DNA of 16,045 nucleotides from AC-32 sp049644305 (GCA_049644305.1 JBARRQ010000005.1:1-16045), one strand, 5' to 3'; shown: positions 1 to 6,112, counted from the first letter of the stretch. Made by a program: numbers and translations. Notes: generated from the sequence alone by a model not told the origin.

Positions 1-6
1 ACGGGC

Positions 7-1020
7 TTGGTGCACCCGAATCCGGCATCGCTCGGTCTGGTCCTCGCCGTCCTGATCTTGTTCGCCGCGGCGGGCTGCGGCGGAGGCGGCCGTAGCGCCA
101 CGCCCGCCAATCAGCATCTCGTCTACGTACGGGGCGCGACGGGGGCGGCGGCTCGCGTTTGGATCGCCGACGGGAACGGCGCTCATCCGCGTCTGCTCAC
201 CCGCGGCTTCGCCCCCGTGCTCTCGCCGGACGGCCGCTCAGTCGCCGTCGCCCGTGCCCACGGCATCTACCTCGTCTCGAGCGATGGCAGCCGGGAACGG
301 CAATTGACTTCCCGGCGCCTCCGGCCTCAGGCGTGGTCGCCGGACGGTAAGACGCTTGTCGCGGCGACTGCGACCACCCTGGCCGTCGTCGAGCGGCGAA
401 CGGGACGATTGCGAGTGATCGCCCGCGGCTCGCTCTACGGATTCGACTTCGCACCGAGCGGTGACCAGCTGGTCTATTCGCGGGCTCCACAGAGGACAGC
501 GGAGGGAATCTGCGGCGATCAGTTCGACCTTTACGTCGTCCCGCTCCGCGGAGGGAAGCCCGTGCGGATCACGCACGACGGCCTCAGCGCATTTCCGGCG
601 TGGGGCCCGTCGCGAATCGCCTTCTCACGGTTCCCGCCAGGAGTCACCATCGCGGATTGCTCGGCTCCCGGAATCTGGACGATCAAGCCCGACGGCTCCG
701 GTCTCCAGCCGGTGATCGCGCGAGCGCCTGACGAGATCGCCAGCCTCGGCTACTACGGCCTCCTGCCGGTGGCATGGCTGAAGAAGGACGAGCTGCTGGT
801 CGGCGTACGCTCCGACGCGGGCAACCAGGCCGGCGTGCTCGACACGCGAAACCGGCGCCTGCGGCGGTTCGGGGATTACGTCGCCGAGCCCTCGCGCGAC
901 GGGCGCTTCATCGTCGGGAGCGGCGGAGACCAGACGGTCAGTGTCACGATCACTCGGACGCAGGACGGCCGGCGCGTCTTCGCCGTTCAAGACGCGTGCT
1001 GTCCCGACTGGAACCGTTGA
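7..1020 (+). CDS. TolB-like beta-propeller lipoprotein
   Basis: A secreted or membrane-anchored beta-propeller protein of about 337 aa, probably a binding or scaffold protein; its partner cannot be told. The N-terminus has a hydrophobic stretch (about residues 9-23) ending in AAGC with Cys24 followed by a glycine run, as in a lipoprotein signal peptide, so it is likely lipid-anchored outside the membrane. Several PD40/WD40-like blades are visible, with motifs such as LSPDGRSVAV, WSPDGKTLV and FAPSGDQLVYSR. This family includes TolB C-terminal-type propellers. The start is uncertain: TTG at 7 or GTG at 10 both give a good signal peptide, and a start left of the window cannot be excluded because no ribosome binding site is in view. 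It converges on pth with a 3-nt gap. It has no Pal or other Tol genes nearby, so a true TolB role is not implied. Confidence 0.85.
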   Translation: MVHPNPASLGLVLAVLILFAAAGCGGGGRSATPANQHLVYVRGATGAAARVWIADGNGAHPRLLTRGFAPVLSPDGRSVAVARAHGIYLVSSDGSRERQLTSRRLRPQAWSPDGKTLVAATATTLAVVERRTGRLRVIARGSLYGFDFAPSGDQLVYSRAPQRTAEGICGDQFDLYVVPLRGGKPVRITHDGLSAFPAWGPSRIAFSRFPPGVTIADCSAPGIWTIKPDGSGLQPVIARAPDEIASLGYYGLLPVAWLKKDELLVGVRSDAGNQAGVLDTRNRRLRRFGDYVAEPSRDGRFIVGSGGDQTVSVTITRTQDGRRVFAVQDACCPDWNR

Positions 1021-1023
1021 TCG

Positions 1024-1614
1024 TCAGTTGAACCGCGTCTGAGCCGCCTCGAGGCCCTCGGCTGCGATCGTCTCGACCGCGTCGGCCGCGCGCCCGACCA
1101 GCGCCTCGACCTCTTCCTCGGCCCCGAACGGCGAGAGCACCCAGTCCGAGACCGAGCGCGGGTCGCCGCGCCCGGGCCGCCCGACGCCGATCCGTAGGCG
1201 CAGGAACTCCTGCGTCCTGAGGTGCTCCGCGAGCGAGCGCAGCCCGTTGTGGCCGGCCAGGCCTCCGCCCCGCCGGGCCTGGAGCCGCCCCGGCTCGAGA
1301 TCGACGTCGTCGTGCACCACGAGCAGCGATTCCGGCGGCACCTTGAAGAACCGGGCCGCGGCCCCGACAGAGCGGCCCGACTCGTTCATGTACGTCTCCG
1401 GCTTCAGGAGCGCGAGCCGCTGCTCGCCGAGCCGCACCTGCGCCAGCGAGCCCGAGAACTTCGAGCGCCAGGACCCGCCGTGGCGCCGCGCCAGCTCGTC
1501 GAGCACGAGCCAGCCCACGTTGTGCCGCGTGCGCTCGTACTCGCGACCGGGATTCCCCAGGCCCGCGACGAGGAGATCCAGCGTCGAGGCCGAGCCTCGA
1601 CGGAGGAGCCGCAC
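1024..1614 (-). CDS. pth: Peptidyl-tRNA hydrolase
   Basis: Cytoplasmic enzyme that cleaves the ester bond of peptidyl-tRNA released from stalled ribosomes, recycling tRNA. At 196 aa it is the usual size. The signature GLGNPG (18-23) and RHNVGW (30-35) are present; the expected active-site residues are Asn21, His31, Asn77 (TYMNESG), Asp102 (VVHDDVDL) and Asn123 (GHNGLRS). The GTG start at 1614 abuts the TAG stop of rplY with no spacer, so translation is probably coupled. The family normally begins only a few residues before the GLGNPG strand; the 11 or so extra residues here (Arg/Ser-rich) leave a shorter start possible, but no ATG/GTG lies closer. The rplY-pth order is classic in Gram-positive bacteria. 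It ends 3 nt from the convergent lipoprotein gene. Confidence 0.96.
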   Translation of the reverse strand: MRLLRRGSASTLDLLVAGLGNPGREYERTRHNVGWLVLDELARRHGGSWRSKFSGSLAQVRLGEQRLALLKPETYMNESGRSVGAAARFFKVPPESLLVVHDDVDLEPGRLQARRGGGLAGHNGLRSLAEHLRTQEFLRLRIGVGRPGRGDPRSVSDWVLSPFGAEEEVEALVGRAADAVETIAAEGLEAAQTRFN

Positions 1615-2349
1615 CTAGCCCTCGGGCTCGCCCTCGAGGCGGGTCCCGCCTTCCTCGCCCGGCTCGGCCGGTGTCTCTGTCTCCTCGGCGGCACCCTCCG
1701 GGGCCTCCTCGCCCTCGGGCACCTCGCCCTCCTCGAGCTCTTCCTCGCCCTCCACCTCTTCGGGCTCGGGCTCGACGAACTTGGTCGGCATCGTCACCGT
1801 GGCGAGCACGGTCTCCTCCGGATCGTCGAGGAACTTGATTCCTTCCTGGACGGGCAGGTCGACCAGCCTGAGCGTGTCGCCGATCGCCATCCCCGTGACG
1901 TCGAGGTCGAGGTGCTCGGGAACCTCCAGCGGAAGGGCCTCGACGGTGATCTCACGGTTGACCTGCGAGAGCACGCCGCCTTCCGTGACGCCCACGGGCT
2001 CGCCGACGAGCTCCACGACGACGCGCGCCTGGATCGGCTGGTCGAGGCGGACCTCCTGGAGATCGATATGCGTGAGGGTTCCGCGCACCGGGTCCTGCTG
2101 GTAGGCCTTGAGGATCGAAGGCCTCGCCGAGTTCTGGCCGTCTACCGTCACGTCGAGGATCGCGTGCAGGCCGCCGGCGCCTGTGAGCACCCGGCGCAGC
2201 TCCCGCTCGGGAACGCTGAAGGCGTGCGGCTCCTTGCCGCGCCCGTAGAGGACGCCCGGGATCAGGCCTTGCCTGCGGAGGCGCCGCGACTCCGCGGAGC
2301 CACGGCTTTCCCGCTCCAGCACTTGCAATTTGACTCGCTCGCCGGCCAC
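1615..2349 (-). CDS. rplY: 50S ribosomal protein L25/Ctc, long form
   Basis: Binds 5S rRNA in the large ribosomal subunit. The N-terminal L25 domain (about residues 4-95) shows the typical LRRQGLIPGVLYGRG and ARPSILKAYQQDPVRGTLTH-like segments; it is followed by the TL5/Ctc beta domain (about 100-190, with VPEHLDLDV and AIGDTLRLVDL). The last 50 or so residues (192-244) are a very acidic, low-complexity Glu/Pro/Gly tail, which is common in the Ctc family and not required for rRNA binding. The GTG start at 2349 is the first start preceding the conserved VKLQVLERE segment. It lies 15 nt downstream of a 58-aa membrane-protein gene and directly abuts pth. Confidence 0.96.
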   Translation of the reverse strand: MAGERVKLQVLERESRGSAESRRLRRQGLIPGVLYGRGKEPHAFSVPERELRRVLTGAGGLHAILDVTVDGQNSARPSILKAYQQDPVRGTLTHIDLQEVRLDQPIQARVVVELVGEPVGVTEGGVLSQVNREITVEALPLEVPEHLDLDVTGMAIGDTLRLVDLPVQEGIKFLDDPEETVLATVTMPTKFVEPEPEEVEGEEELEEGEVPEGEEAPEGAAEETETPAEPGEEGGTRLEGEPEG

Positions 2350-2364
2350 GGCGGCCGATTGTAG

Positions 2365-2541
2365 CTACCGACGCTTGATGGCGATCAGGTCGAGCAGGAG
2401 AAGAGGCCAGAGCACGATCGCGAGCACTGCGGCGGCGACGCCTCTCACGTGGTGGACGTGCTGGAAGTAGTGCCGCTCGGAGGCGACTGCGACGCCGATG
2501 CCGAAATAGACCAGCACGAACAGCGGCGGGAACCTGCGCAC
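2365..2541 (-). CDS. Small two-helix membrane protein (58 aa)
   Basis: Unrecognised small protein read from GTG at 2541 to TAG at 2365; there is an in-frame stop just upstream at 2551-2553, so this is the only start in the frame. The product begins VRRFPPLFVLVYFGIG and has two hydrophobic segments, about residues 5-20 and 34-55, separated by a short His-rich loop (HYFQHVHHVRG), ending in the basic IAIKRR. This predicts a two-pass hairpin with a positively charged cytoplasmic end. It fills the gap between the aminotransferase (ending 2571) and rplY (starting 2349), is co-directional with both, and no other reading frame there makes a sensible protein. Function unknown. The clean membrane topology and fit to the gap support it; the lack of an evident Shine-Dalgarno lowers confidence. 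Confidence 0.6.
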   Translation of the reverse strand: MRRFPPLFVLVYFGIGVAVASERHYFQHVHHVRGVAAAVLAIVLWPLLLLDLIAIKRR

Positions 2542-2570
2542 GGGGCCACGTTACCCCGTCGTTTGGAATC

Positions 2571-3992
2571 TCACCCCATGAGGTCGGAGGCCATCTCGTC
2601 GAACGCCGCCACGAACGCATCGCAGTCCTCGGGCGTATGGGCGACCGTCAACGTCCATTCCTCCTCGCGACCGGGGGTCATGTAGATCCGCCGGTTCATG
2701 TTGTAGAGCCACGCGAGGTCGGCGAGCTCGGCGTCCTGGTGGGCCTTGAACGACTCGTAGTCGACGATCGGCTCGGGCGAGAAGGTGACGCAGCCCTTGG
2801 CGCCGATGCCCACCGAGTACCCGGGCAGGCTGTGGCTCTCGATCACGGACTGACACCCTCGTAGCAGCCGGTCCTCGCGCGCATCGATCAGCTCGTATGC
2901 CTCGGGCGTGAGCACCTCGCTCAGGTTTGCTCGCGCGGCGGCCATGGCGAGGGGGTTTCCGTTGAATGTTCCGACCTGGTAGACGGCTCCGTTCTCGACC
3001 ACCTCGAAGGCTTCCTCGGTCCCGCCGATCGCGCCGGCTGAGAGCCCGCCGCCGAGGGCCTTTGCGAGCGTCACGATGTCCGGTTTGACACCGAAGCGCT
3101 CCACGGCTCCGCCCGCCGCGATGCAGAGGCCGGTCTTCACCTCGTCGAAGATCAGAAGCACACCGAGGCGGTGGGTCAGCTCCCGAACCGCCTCCAGGTA
3201 ACCAGGCTCGGGGAGGATCACCCCGAGGTTCATCATCGCGGGCTCCATGATCACGCAGGCAGGCGGCCTGCCCTCGTCGATGAGCCGCTCGATCCGGCGC
3301 TCCATGGCGCCGGCGTCGTTGAACGGCACGGCCACAGTCAGGTCCGCAACCGACTGCGGGATCCCGGCCCCGTACGGCAACGAGGCGTAATTCTCGCGGT
3401 CGCCGATCTGCTCGTACGGCACGCCGATCGAGACCATCACGTAGTCGTGGTGGCCGTGGTAGGAGCCGAAGATCTTCACGATCGTGTCGCGACCGGTCTG
3501 CGCGCGGGCGATCCGGATCGCGTCCATCGTCGCCTCCGAGCCCGAGTTGACGAGGCGCCAGCGGGTGAGGCCGAAGCGGCGCTTCAGCTCCTCGGCGACC
3601 GCGACGGAGTCTTCGGTCGGCGCTGCGAAGTGCGTGCCCAGCTCGAGCCGCTCGCGCACGGCCTTCGTGATCGCCGGATGCGCGTGACCCTGGGGCATCG
3701 AGCCGAAGGCATTGTGGAAGTCGATTCGCTCTGTGCCGTCGACGTCCCAGACCCGCGAGCCAGACCCCCGCGACAGGTAGATCGGCCACGGGTCGCGCTC
3801 CTGGTATGCGGACGCGACGCCGCCTGCCAGCGCCAGGCGGGCGCGCTCGTACATCTCGCGGGAGCCGGAGGTCGACTCGTTCAGTCGGCGCTGCTCCCGT
3901 TCCGTCAGCTCCGCGATCCTCGCCCGGTCGAGCTCTGTCCTCGCTTTTGTGCTCACTCCGCCATTCTCGCCTGCGAACGTGCCTGCGTGCAT
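2571..3992 (-). CDS. Class III aminotransferase, GSA-aminomutase-like
   Basis: PLP-dependent fold-type I enzyme of the class III aminotransferase group, closest in pattern to glutamate-1-semialdehyde 2,1-aminomutases and related aminotransferases. Visible motifs: NSGSEATMDAIRIAR (149-163), the SYHGHHD region (177-183), FDEVKTG (282-288) with the PLP-ring Asp283, and TLAKALGGG (308-316) with the PLP lysine Lys311; GTFNGNPLAMAA near 341-352 supplies the phosphate-binding Thr. At 473 aa it is longer than HemL (about 430). No haem genes are nearby and the lysine context differs from the usual HemL GKIIGGG pattern, so an unassigned amino-acid or amine aminotransferase is as likely as true HemL; no gene symbol is given. 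ATG at 3992 opens the frame; GTG at 3956 (VSTKARTELDR), with a purine-rich GGCGGA upstream, is a plausible alternative. It probably forms a unit with the two flanking small membrane proteins. Confidence 0.85.
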   Translation of the reverse strand: MHAGTFAGENGGVSTKARTELDRARIAELTEREQRRLNESTSGSREMYERARLALAGGVASAYQERDPWPIYLSRGSGSRVWDVDGTERIDFHNAFGSMPQGHAHPAITKAVRERLELGTHFAAPTEDSVAVAEELKRRFGLTRWRLVNSGSEATMDAIRIARAQTGRDTIVKIFGSYHGHHDYVMVSIGVPYEQIGDRENYASLPYGAGIPQSVADLTVAVPFNDAGAMERRIERLIDEGRPPACVIMEPAMMNLGVILPEPGYLEAVRELTHRLGVLLIFDEVKTGLCIAAGGAVERFGVKPDIVTLAKALGGGLSAGAIGGTEEAFEVVENGAVYQVGTFNGNPLAMAAARANLSEVLTPEAYELIDAREDRLLRGCQSVIESHSLPGYSVGIGAKGCVTFSPEPIVDYESFKAHQDAELADLAWLYNMNRRIYMTPGREEEWTLTVAHTPEDCDAFVAAFDEMASDLMG

Positions 3993-4014
3993 CCGATTGG
4001 CCTAGAGACTTGCG

Positions 4015-4242
4015 CTAGCCGTCGCTGTCACGGCGCGAGGCTTTGCCCCGCTCGGTGTCGAACCGCCTTGCGGACTTGAAGAAGAACCAGACGACGGCGC
4101 CGAGAACCGCGAGCGGCACGACGATCGAGAGCATGATCACGACGTCGATCGCGGTGGCGCCCCCTGCCAGGAGGACAGCCTCGTGCAAAGGAAGTTTCTT
4201 CACCTCACCCCGGAGGGACAATGCCAGGTGTCCTGGAGACAC
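4015..4242 (-). CDS. Small single-pass membrane protein (75 aa or shorter)
   Basis: Unrecognised protein with one strong hydrophobic segment (about residues 33-56, VVIMLSIVVPLAVLGAVVWFFF) followed by a charged tail (KSARRFDTERGKASRR) that should face the cytoplasm. The open frame starts at GTG 4242, but GTG 4203 (giving VKKLPLHEAV) fits better, because the N-terminal residues before it look like non-coding sequence; a TTG six codons beyond that, downstream of a GAGGTGA Shine-Dalgarno-like run, is a third option. It stops 22 nt before the aminotransferase gene, in the same direction, suggesting co-transcription. Function unknown. Confidence 0.6.
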   Translation of the reverse strand: MSPGHLALSLRGEVKKLPLHEAVLLAGGATAIDVVIMLSIVVPLAVLGAVVWFFFKSARRFDTERGKASRRDSDG

Positions 4243-4258
4243 ACGGGTGCGAATGGAT

Positions 4259-4330
4259 GGGCCGGTAGCTCAAGTGGTAGAGCCCTCCCCTCTTGCGGGA
4301 GAAGATGCGGATCGAAACCTGCCCGGCCCA
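4259..4330 (+). pseudogene. Degenerate tRNA-Lys(CTT)-like sequence
   Basis: The acceptor stem GGGCCGG (4259-4265) pairs fully with CCGGCCC (4323-4329), followed by discriminator A and CC but no full CCA. The D arm GCTC/GAGC with loop AAGTGGTA is intact, as is the anticodon arm CTCCC/GGGAG with loop CTCTTGC, giving anticodon CTT at 4292-4294 (Lys, AAG codon). The T arm is broken: the 5' side is only GCGG (4307-4310) against CCTGC (4318-4322), i.e. one base missing from the stem, and loop ATCGAAA has A where T54 is expected. Position 37 is G, whereas tRNAs reading ANN codons normally carry A37 for t6A. No promoter is recognisable upstream. It is the only non-protein plus-strand element here. 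Either a tRNA pseudogene or a sequencing error in a real tRNA. Confidence 0.6.
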
Positions 4331-4346
4331 CCTGGCTTCCGGCGCG

Positions 4347-5018
4347 TCAACGCCGCGTGCCGACATAGTCGATGCGGTTCGGTCGGATCTGCCCGGCATC
4401 GATTGCCGCCCGCTCGTCGGTCTCGGTCGTGTCCGCGAGCTCGCGGAAGAAGTAAGGCCCGGACGCGAGAAGCTCTCTCTGGAGCCGCTCGTCCAACAGA
4501 CGGACGAGCAGGTTCCCTGGATGCAGCCCTTCTCGGTCCGCCCAATCGGGCAGGTAGTCCGCCCACTCCTGACGTGAAGCCAGCCATTCATCTCGTCGGC
4601 GATGTAGCCAGCCTGCTTCGCCGTCTCGTTCGAGGCGCTTGAAGCACCACTCCGCTGTCGGCTCGTCGAACCTCTCCCAGGCCCATTCCACGACCACGAC
4701 CGCGCCTCGGTCCGTGAGCGTGCCGACGATGCGGTCGATCACCTCGGCCGGATTGGCGACGTGATGGAGCGAGGTCGAGGCGACGATCGCATCGACTCGC
4801 CGGGGAAGCTCGGCACGCTCGAACTCGATCCGCTGGTAATGCGCCTCGTCGGGTGCATGCGGGTCGATGCCGGCGGCGTCATAGCCGTCGGCGCGGAGTT
4901 GCGGGACGAACCCCCCGAGCGGGCCGCAGCCGACGTCTACCACTCGTGCCGGCGCAGGCGGCAGGTGGGTGCGCACGAACGGCCAGACGGCCATAAGCCA
5001 TCGTTCGGCGGGCGTCAT
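4347..5018 (-). CDS. Class I SAM-dependent methyltransferase
   Basis: A 223-aa Rossmann-fold methyltransferase of the Methyltransf_11/25 type. Motif I VVDVGCGPLG lies at residues 26-35, an acidic motif II region with GIDPHAPDEAH at 50-60, and the post-motif segment VDAIVASTSLHHVANPAEVIDRI around 75-97 resembles UbiE-like enzymes. The C-terminal half (PDWADREGLHPGN and onwards) is a substrate-side region I cannot assign, so the target (small molecule, lipid or RNA) is unknown. The ATG start at 5018 immediately precedes a sensible N-terminus. It stands apart from neighbours: about 150 nt of non-coding, hairpin-rich DNA upstream, and the tRNA-Lys-like sequence converges on its 3' end with 16 nt between. 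Confidence 0.85.
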   Translation of the reverse strand: MTPAERWLMAVWPFVRTHLPPAPARVVDVGCGPLGGFVPQLRADGYDAAGIDPHAPDEAHYQRIEFERAELPRRVDAIVASTSLHHVANPAEVIDRIVGTLTDRGAVVVVEWAWERFDEPTAEWCFKRLERDGEAGWLHRRRDEWLASRQEWADYLPDWADREGLHPGNLLVRLLDERLQRELLASGPYFFRELADTTETDERAAIDAGQIRPNRIDYVGTRR

Positions 5019-5029
5019 CGGGGTGAGCC

Positions 5030-5047
5030 GCTCTCTCTAGAAAGAGC
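5030..5047. repeat. Near-perfect palindrome upstream of methyltransferase
   Basis: An 18-nt self-complementary block (GCTCTCTCTAGAAAGAGC) with one mismatched pair, 12 nt before the methyltransferase ATG. It covers the place where a ribosome binding site would lie, so it could be an operator or an mRNA hairpin limiting translation. Seen directly; the function is inference. Confidence 0.4.
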
Positions 5048-5069
5048 TGGTTCGCCTAGCGGGCGTCTG

Positions 5070-5095
5070 CCGCAGCGGATTCGGCTTCGCTGCGG
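5070..5095. other. Strong hairpin (10-bp stem) in intergenic region
   Basis: CCGCAGCGGA (5070-5079) pairs with TTCGCTGCGG (5086-5095), one G-T wobble, around the six-base loop TTCGGC. No T-run follows on either strand, so it is not a standard intrinsic terminator. It sits between the antitoxin-like gene and the methyltransferase gene; an RNA structure, factor-assisted terminator or repeat copy are possible. Confidence 0.45.
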
Positions 5096-5117
5096 GACGT
5101 GGAGTCGCGCTGCATCG

Positions 5118-5134
5118 CCTGAGATTCTCTCAGG
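5118..5134. other. Perfect 7-bp hairpin
   Basis: CCTGAGA (5118-5124) and TCTCAGG (5128-5134) are perfectly complementary with a three-base spacer. On the minus strand it lies just after a T-arm-like sequence and 38 nt downstream of the antitoxin stop. No T-run follows, so terminator function is unproven. Confidence 0.4.
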
Positions 5135-5180
5135 TGGGGATTCGAACCGGTAGAAGGTTCGGCCTCGGGCGCTAAGCCCG
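5135..5180 (-). pseudogene. Possible 3'-half remnant of a class II tRNA (Leu-like)
   Basis: On the minus strand the exact consensus T-loop core GGTTCGAATCC (5148-5138) follows, at a distance of about 25 nt, a hairpin CGGGC..GCCCG (5180-5166) whose seven-base loop reading CTTAGCG would give anticodon TAG (Leu). The spacing fits a tRNA with a long variable arm. However, the T stem has only two clear pairs, and no D arm or 5' acceptor strand can be found upstream, where the antitoxin-like gene lies. It can only be a remnant or a coincidence. The antitoxin stop codon falls within the would-be anticodon loop. Confidence 0.25.
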
Positions 5181-5393
5181 CAAGAGAAGCGAGTCGTCGA
5201 GCTCGATGGTTGCTGTAGCGCCGCCAGAGCCTGAGGAATGCTCCGCTTCCCAGGGCTCCTCGATTGCAAGGCTCACGTGTCCGGCAACGGACCATCCGAG
5301 AACCTCGTCGAGTTGATATTCCGAGAGATCGTTGCTCTCGAACCACTCGACAAGCTCGTCGTCCCTCTCGAACTCCGGAATTTCCTTAGGCAT
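5172..5393 (-). CDS. Antitoxin-like protein, possibly C-terminally shortened
   Basis: A 73-aa protein whose N-terminus (MPKEIPEFERDDELVEWFES and the following NDLSEYQ) resembles the N-terminal segment of CopG/BrnA-type antitoxins that read IPEF...EE..EFW..HD..DY. It lies 10 nt downstream of the BrnT-like toxin gene, with a GGAG Shine-Dalgarno 4 nt before ATG 5393, so the two are surely co-translated. The C-terminus ends in ATATIELDDSLLLRA, which looks like the first strand and helix start of a ribbon-helix-helix DNA-binding domain cut short by TAG. Codons are less GC-biased than in the housekeeping genes. The antitoxin role is inferred from position and weak motif similarity; toxin-first gene order fits brnT-brnA. 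Confidence 0.55.
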   Translation of the reverse strand: MPKEIPEFERDDELVEWFESNDLSEYQLDEVLGWSVAGHVSLAIEEPWEAEHSSGSGGATATIELDDSLLLRA

Positions 5394-5403
5394 AGCTCTC
5401 CAT

Positions 5404-5652
5404 CTACTGATCCTTGCGCGCTGTAATCAATACCGCAACCCCCCGACCTCGCGGACGGACAAGAATCCAGAGGGGGCGGCCGGACTGCGTTCGACCGCGG
5501 CAGATGTATGTCCTGCCCCCCTCTCCACTAGCAGGCCCTCTGCGAACGCCCGCTCCTGCAAATGCCTCCCTGACCTCCTCGGGGGTGAGTCGATGGCGCT
5601 CCCAGATATGGATCACCCTGTCGCGTGGAATGACAAGTCGCGTAAACCGCAC
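5404..5652 (-). CDS. BrnT-like toxin (type II toxin-antitoxin, RelE-like fold)
   Basis: An 82-aa basic protein of the BrnT/DUF4258-like group, expected to be a small ribonuclease toxin neutralised by the next gene. Visible features: the N-terminal IHIWERHRLTPEEVREAF (about residues 14-31), matching the KHG/RHx..EEA.xxF pattern of the family; then RTYICRGRTQSGRPLWILV and the C-terminal RGRGVAVLITARKD, the usual strand ending in (I/S)AR. The start is GTG 5652, 15 nt after the DUF6941-like stop. Base composition is lower in GC than flanking housekeeping genes, consistent with acquisition. Family membership is inferred from motif order only; toxicity is not shown. Confidence 0.65.
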   Translation of the reverse strand: MRFTRLVIPRDRVIHIWERHRLTPEEVREAFAGAGVRRGPASGEGGRTYICRGRTQSGRPLWILVRPRGRGVAVLITARKDQ

Positions 5653-5667
5653 GTCCCCGGCCGAGCC

Positions 5668-6090
5668 TCATCCGGATGGCGCCGGCGGATGAGCAACCGC
5701 GAATGGGAGGCTTTTGAGATGCCGACCGTCAATGAGAATCTCGACTGAATAGGCGCCTGGTCGTTGTAAGACGGGTGCCGGCGGGAACGCGAGAACGAGT
5801 GGCGCCACAAGCGGAACATTGGGTGGATTCCCTTCGGCAGACGGACCTAGGTTCATCTGCCCTTGAATCTCGGGAAGGACGGGATGCCCGTCCTCATCCA
5901 TCACCCGAATGCTGAGGCCGTGCTCGGTTCCCACCTCTGTCCGGTGGAAAGTGAACTGGGCCACGAGTGAAATCCCGAGCGGTGCGGGATACTCGGGGCG
6001 CCAGAGGATGCTTACGCCGCCGCCGAGGACGTACGTCTTTCCCTCGCTGATCGCGGCAGAGTCAGCGAGTAGCGCGTAATCAAGTTCCAC
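5668..6090 (-). CDS. DUF6941-like protein of unknown function
   Basis: A 140-aa soluble protein, probably all-beta. Its start, DYALLADSAAISEGKTYVLGGG (about residues 4-25, with ADxAxxxxGKxYVLGGG as the key pattern), matches the typical opening of DUF6941 proteins, followed by alternating hydrophobic strands (LGISLVAQFTF, GLSIRVMDEDGHPV, GAYSVEILIDGRHL). No catalytic residues are obvious, so a structural or binding role is likely; nothing more can be said. GTG 6090 is the start; no Shine-Dalgarno is visible and the run just upstream is pyrimidine-rich (tail of the prs terminator), so it may be translated from a leaderless or very short leader. It heads the DUF6941, toxin, antitoxin row with 15-nt and 10-nt gaps. 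Confidence 0.65.
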   Translation of the reverse strand: MELDYALLADSAAISEGKTYVLGGGVSILWRPEYPAPLGISLVAQFTFHRTEVGTEHGLSIRVMDEDGHPVLPEIQGQMNLGPSAEGNPPNVPLVAPLVLAFPPAPVLQRPGAYSVEILIDGRHLKSLPFAVAHPPAPSG

Positions 6091-6112
6091 GGCAGTAGAA
6101 AAAGGCAGTAGA
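6091..6112. repeat. 9-nt direct repeat
   Basis: GGCAGTAGA occurs at 6091-6099 and 6104-6112, separated by AAAA. It lies immediately before the GTG of the DUF6941-like gene (minus strand) and within the T-tract side of the prs terminator. It could be a protein-binding site or a small duplication. Confidence 0.45.

Noticed and set aside
1222..2364. 380-codon plus-strand open frame antisense to rplY and pth
   Set aside because: Arg/Leu/His-rich shadow typical of high-GC DNA; the opposite strand encodes clear conserved families over the same bases.
2551..3789. 412-codon minus-strand open frame overlapping the aminotransferase
   Set aside because: Low-complexity Arg/Gly/Asp composition; the neighbouring frame carries all aminotransferase motifs.
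3171..4079. 302-codon plus-strand open frame antisense to the aminotransferase
   Set aside because: Shadow composition and no recognisable domain.
5056..5115. 19-codon minus-strand frame (ATG 5115 to TAG 5056)
   Set aside because: Contains the 10-bp hairpin, has only a weak ribosome binding site, and no similarity I recognise.
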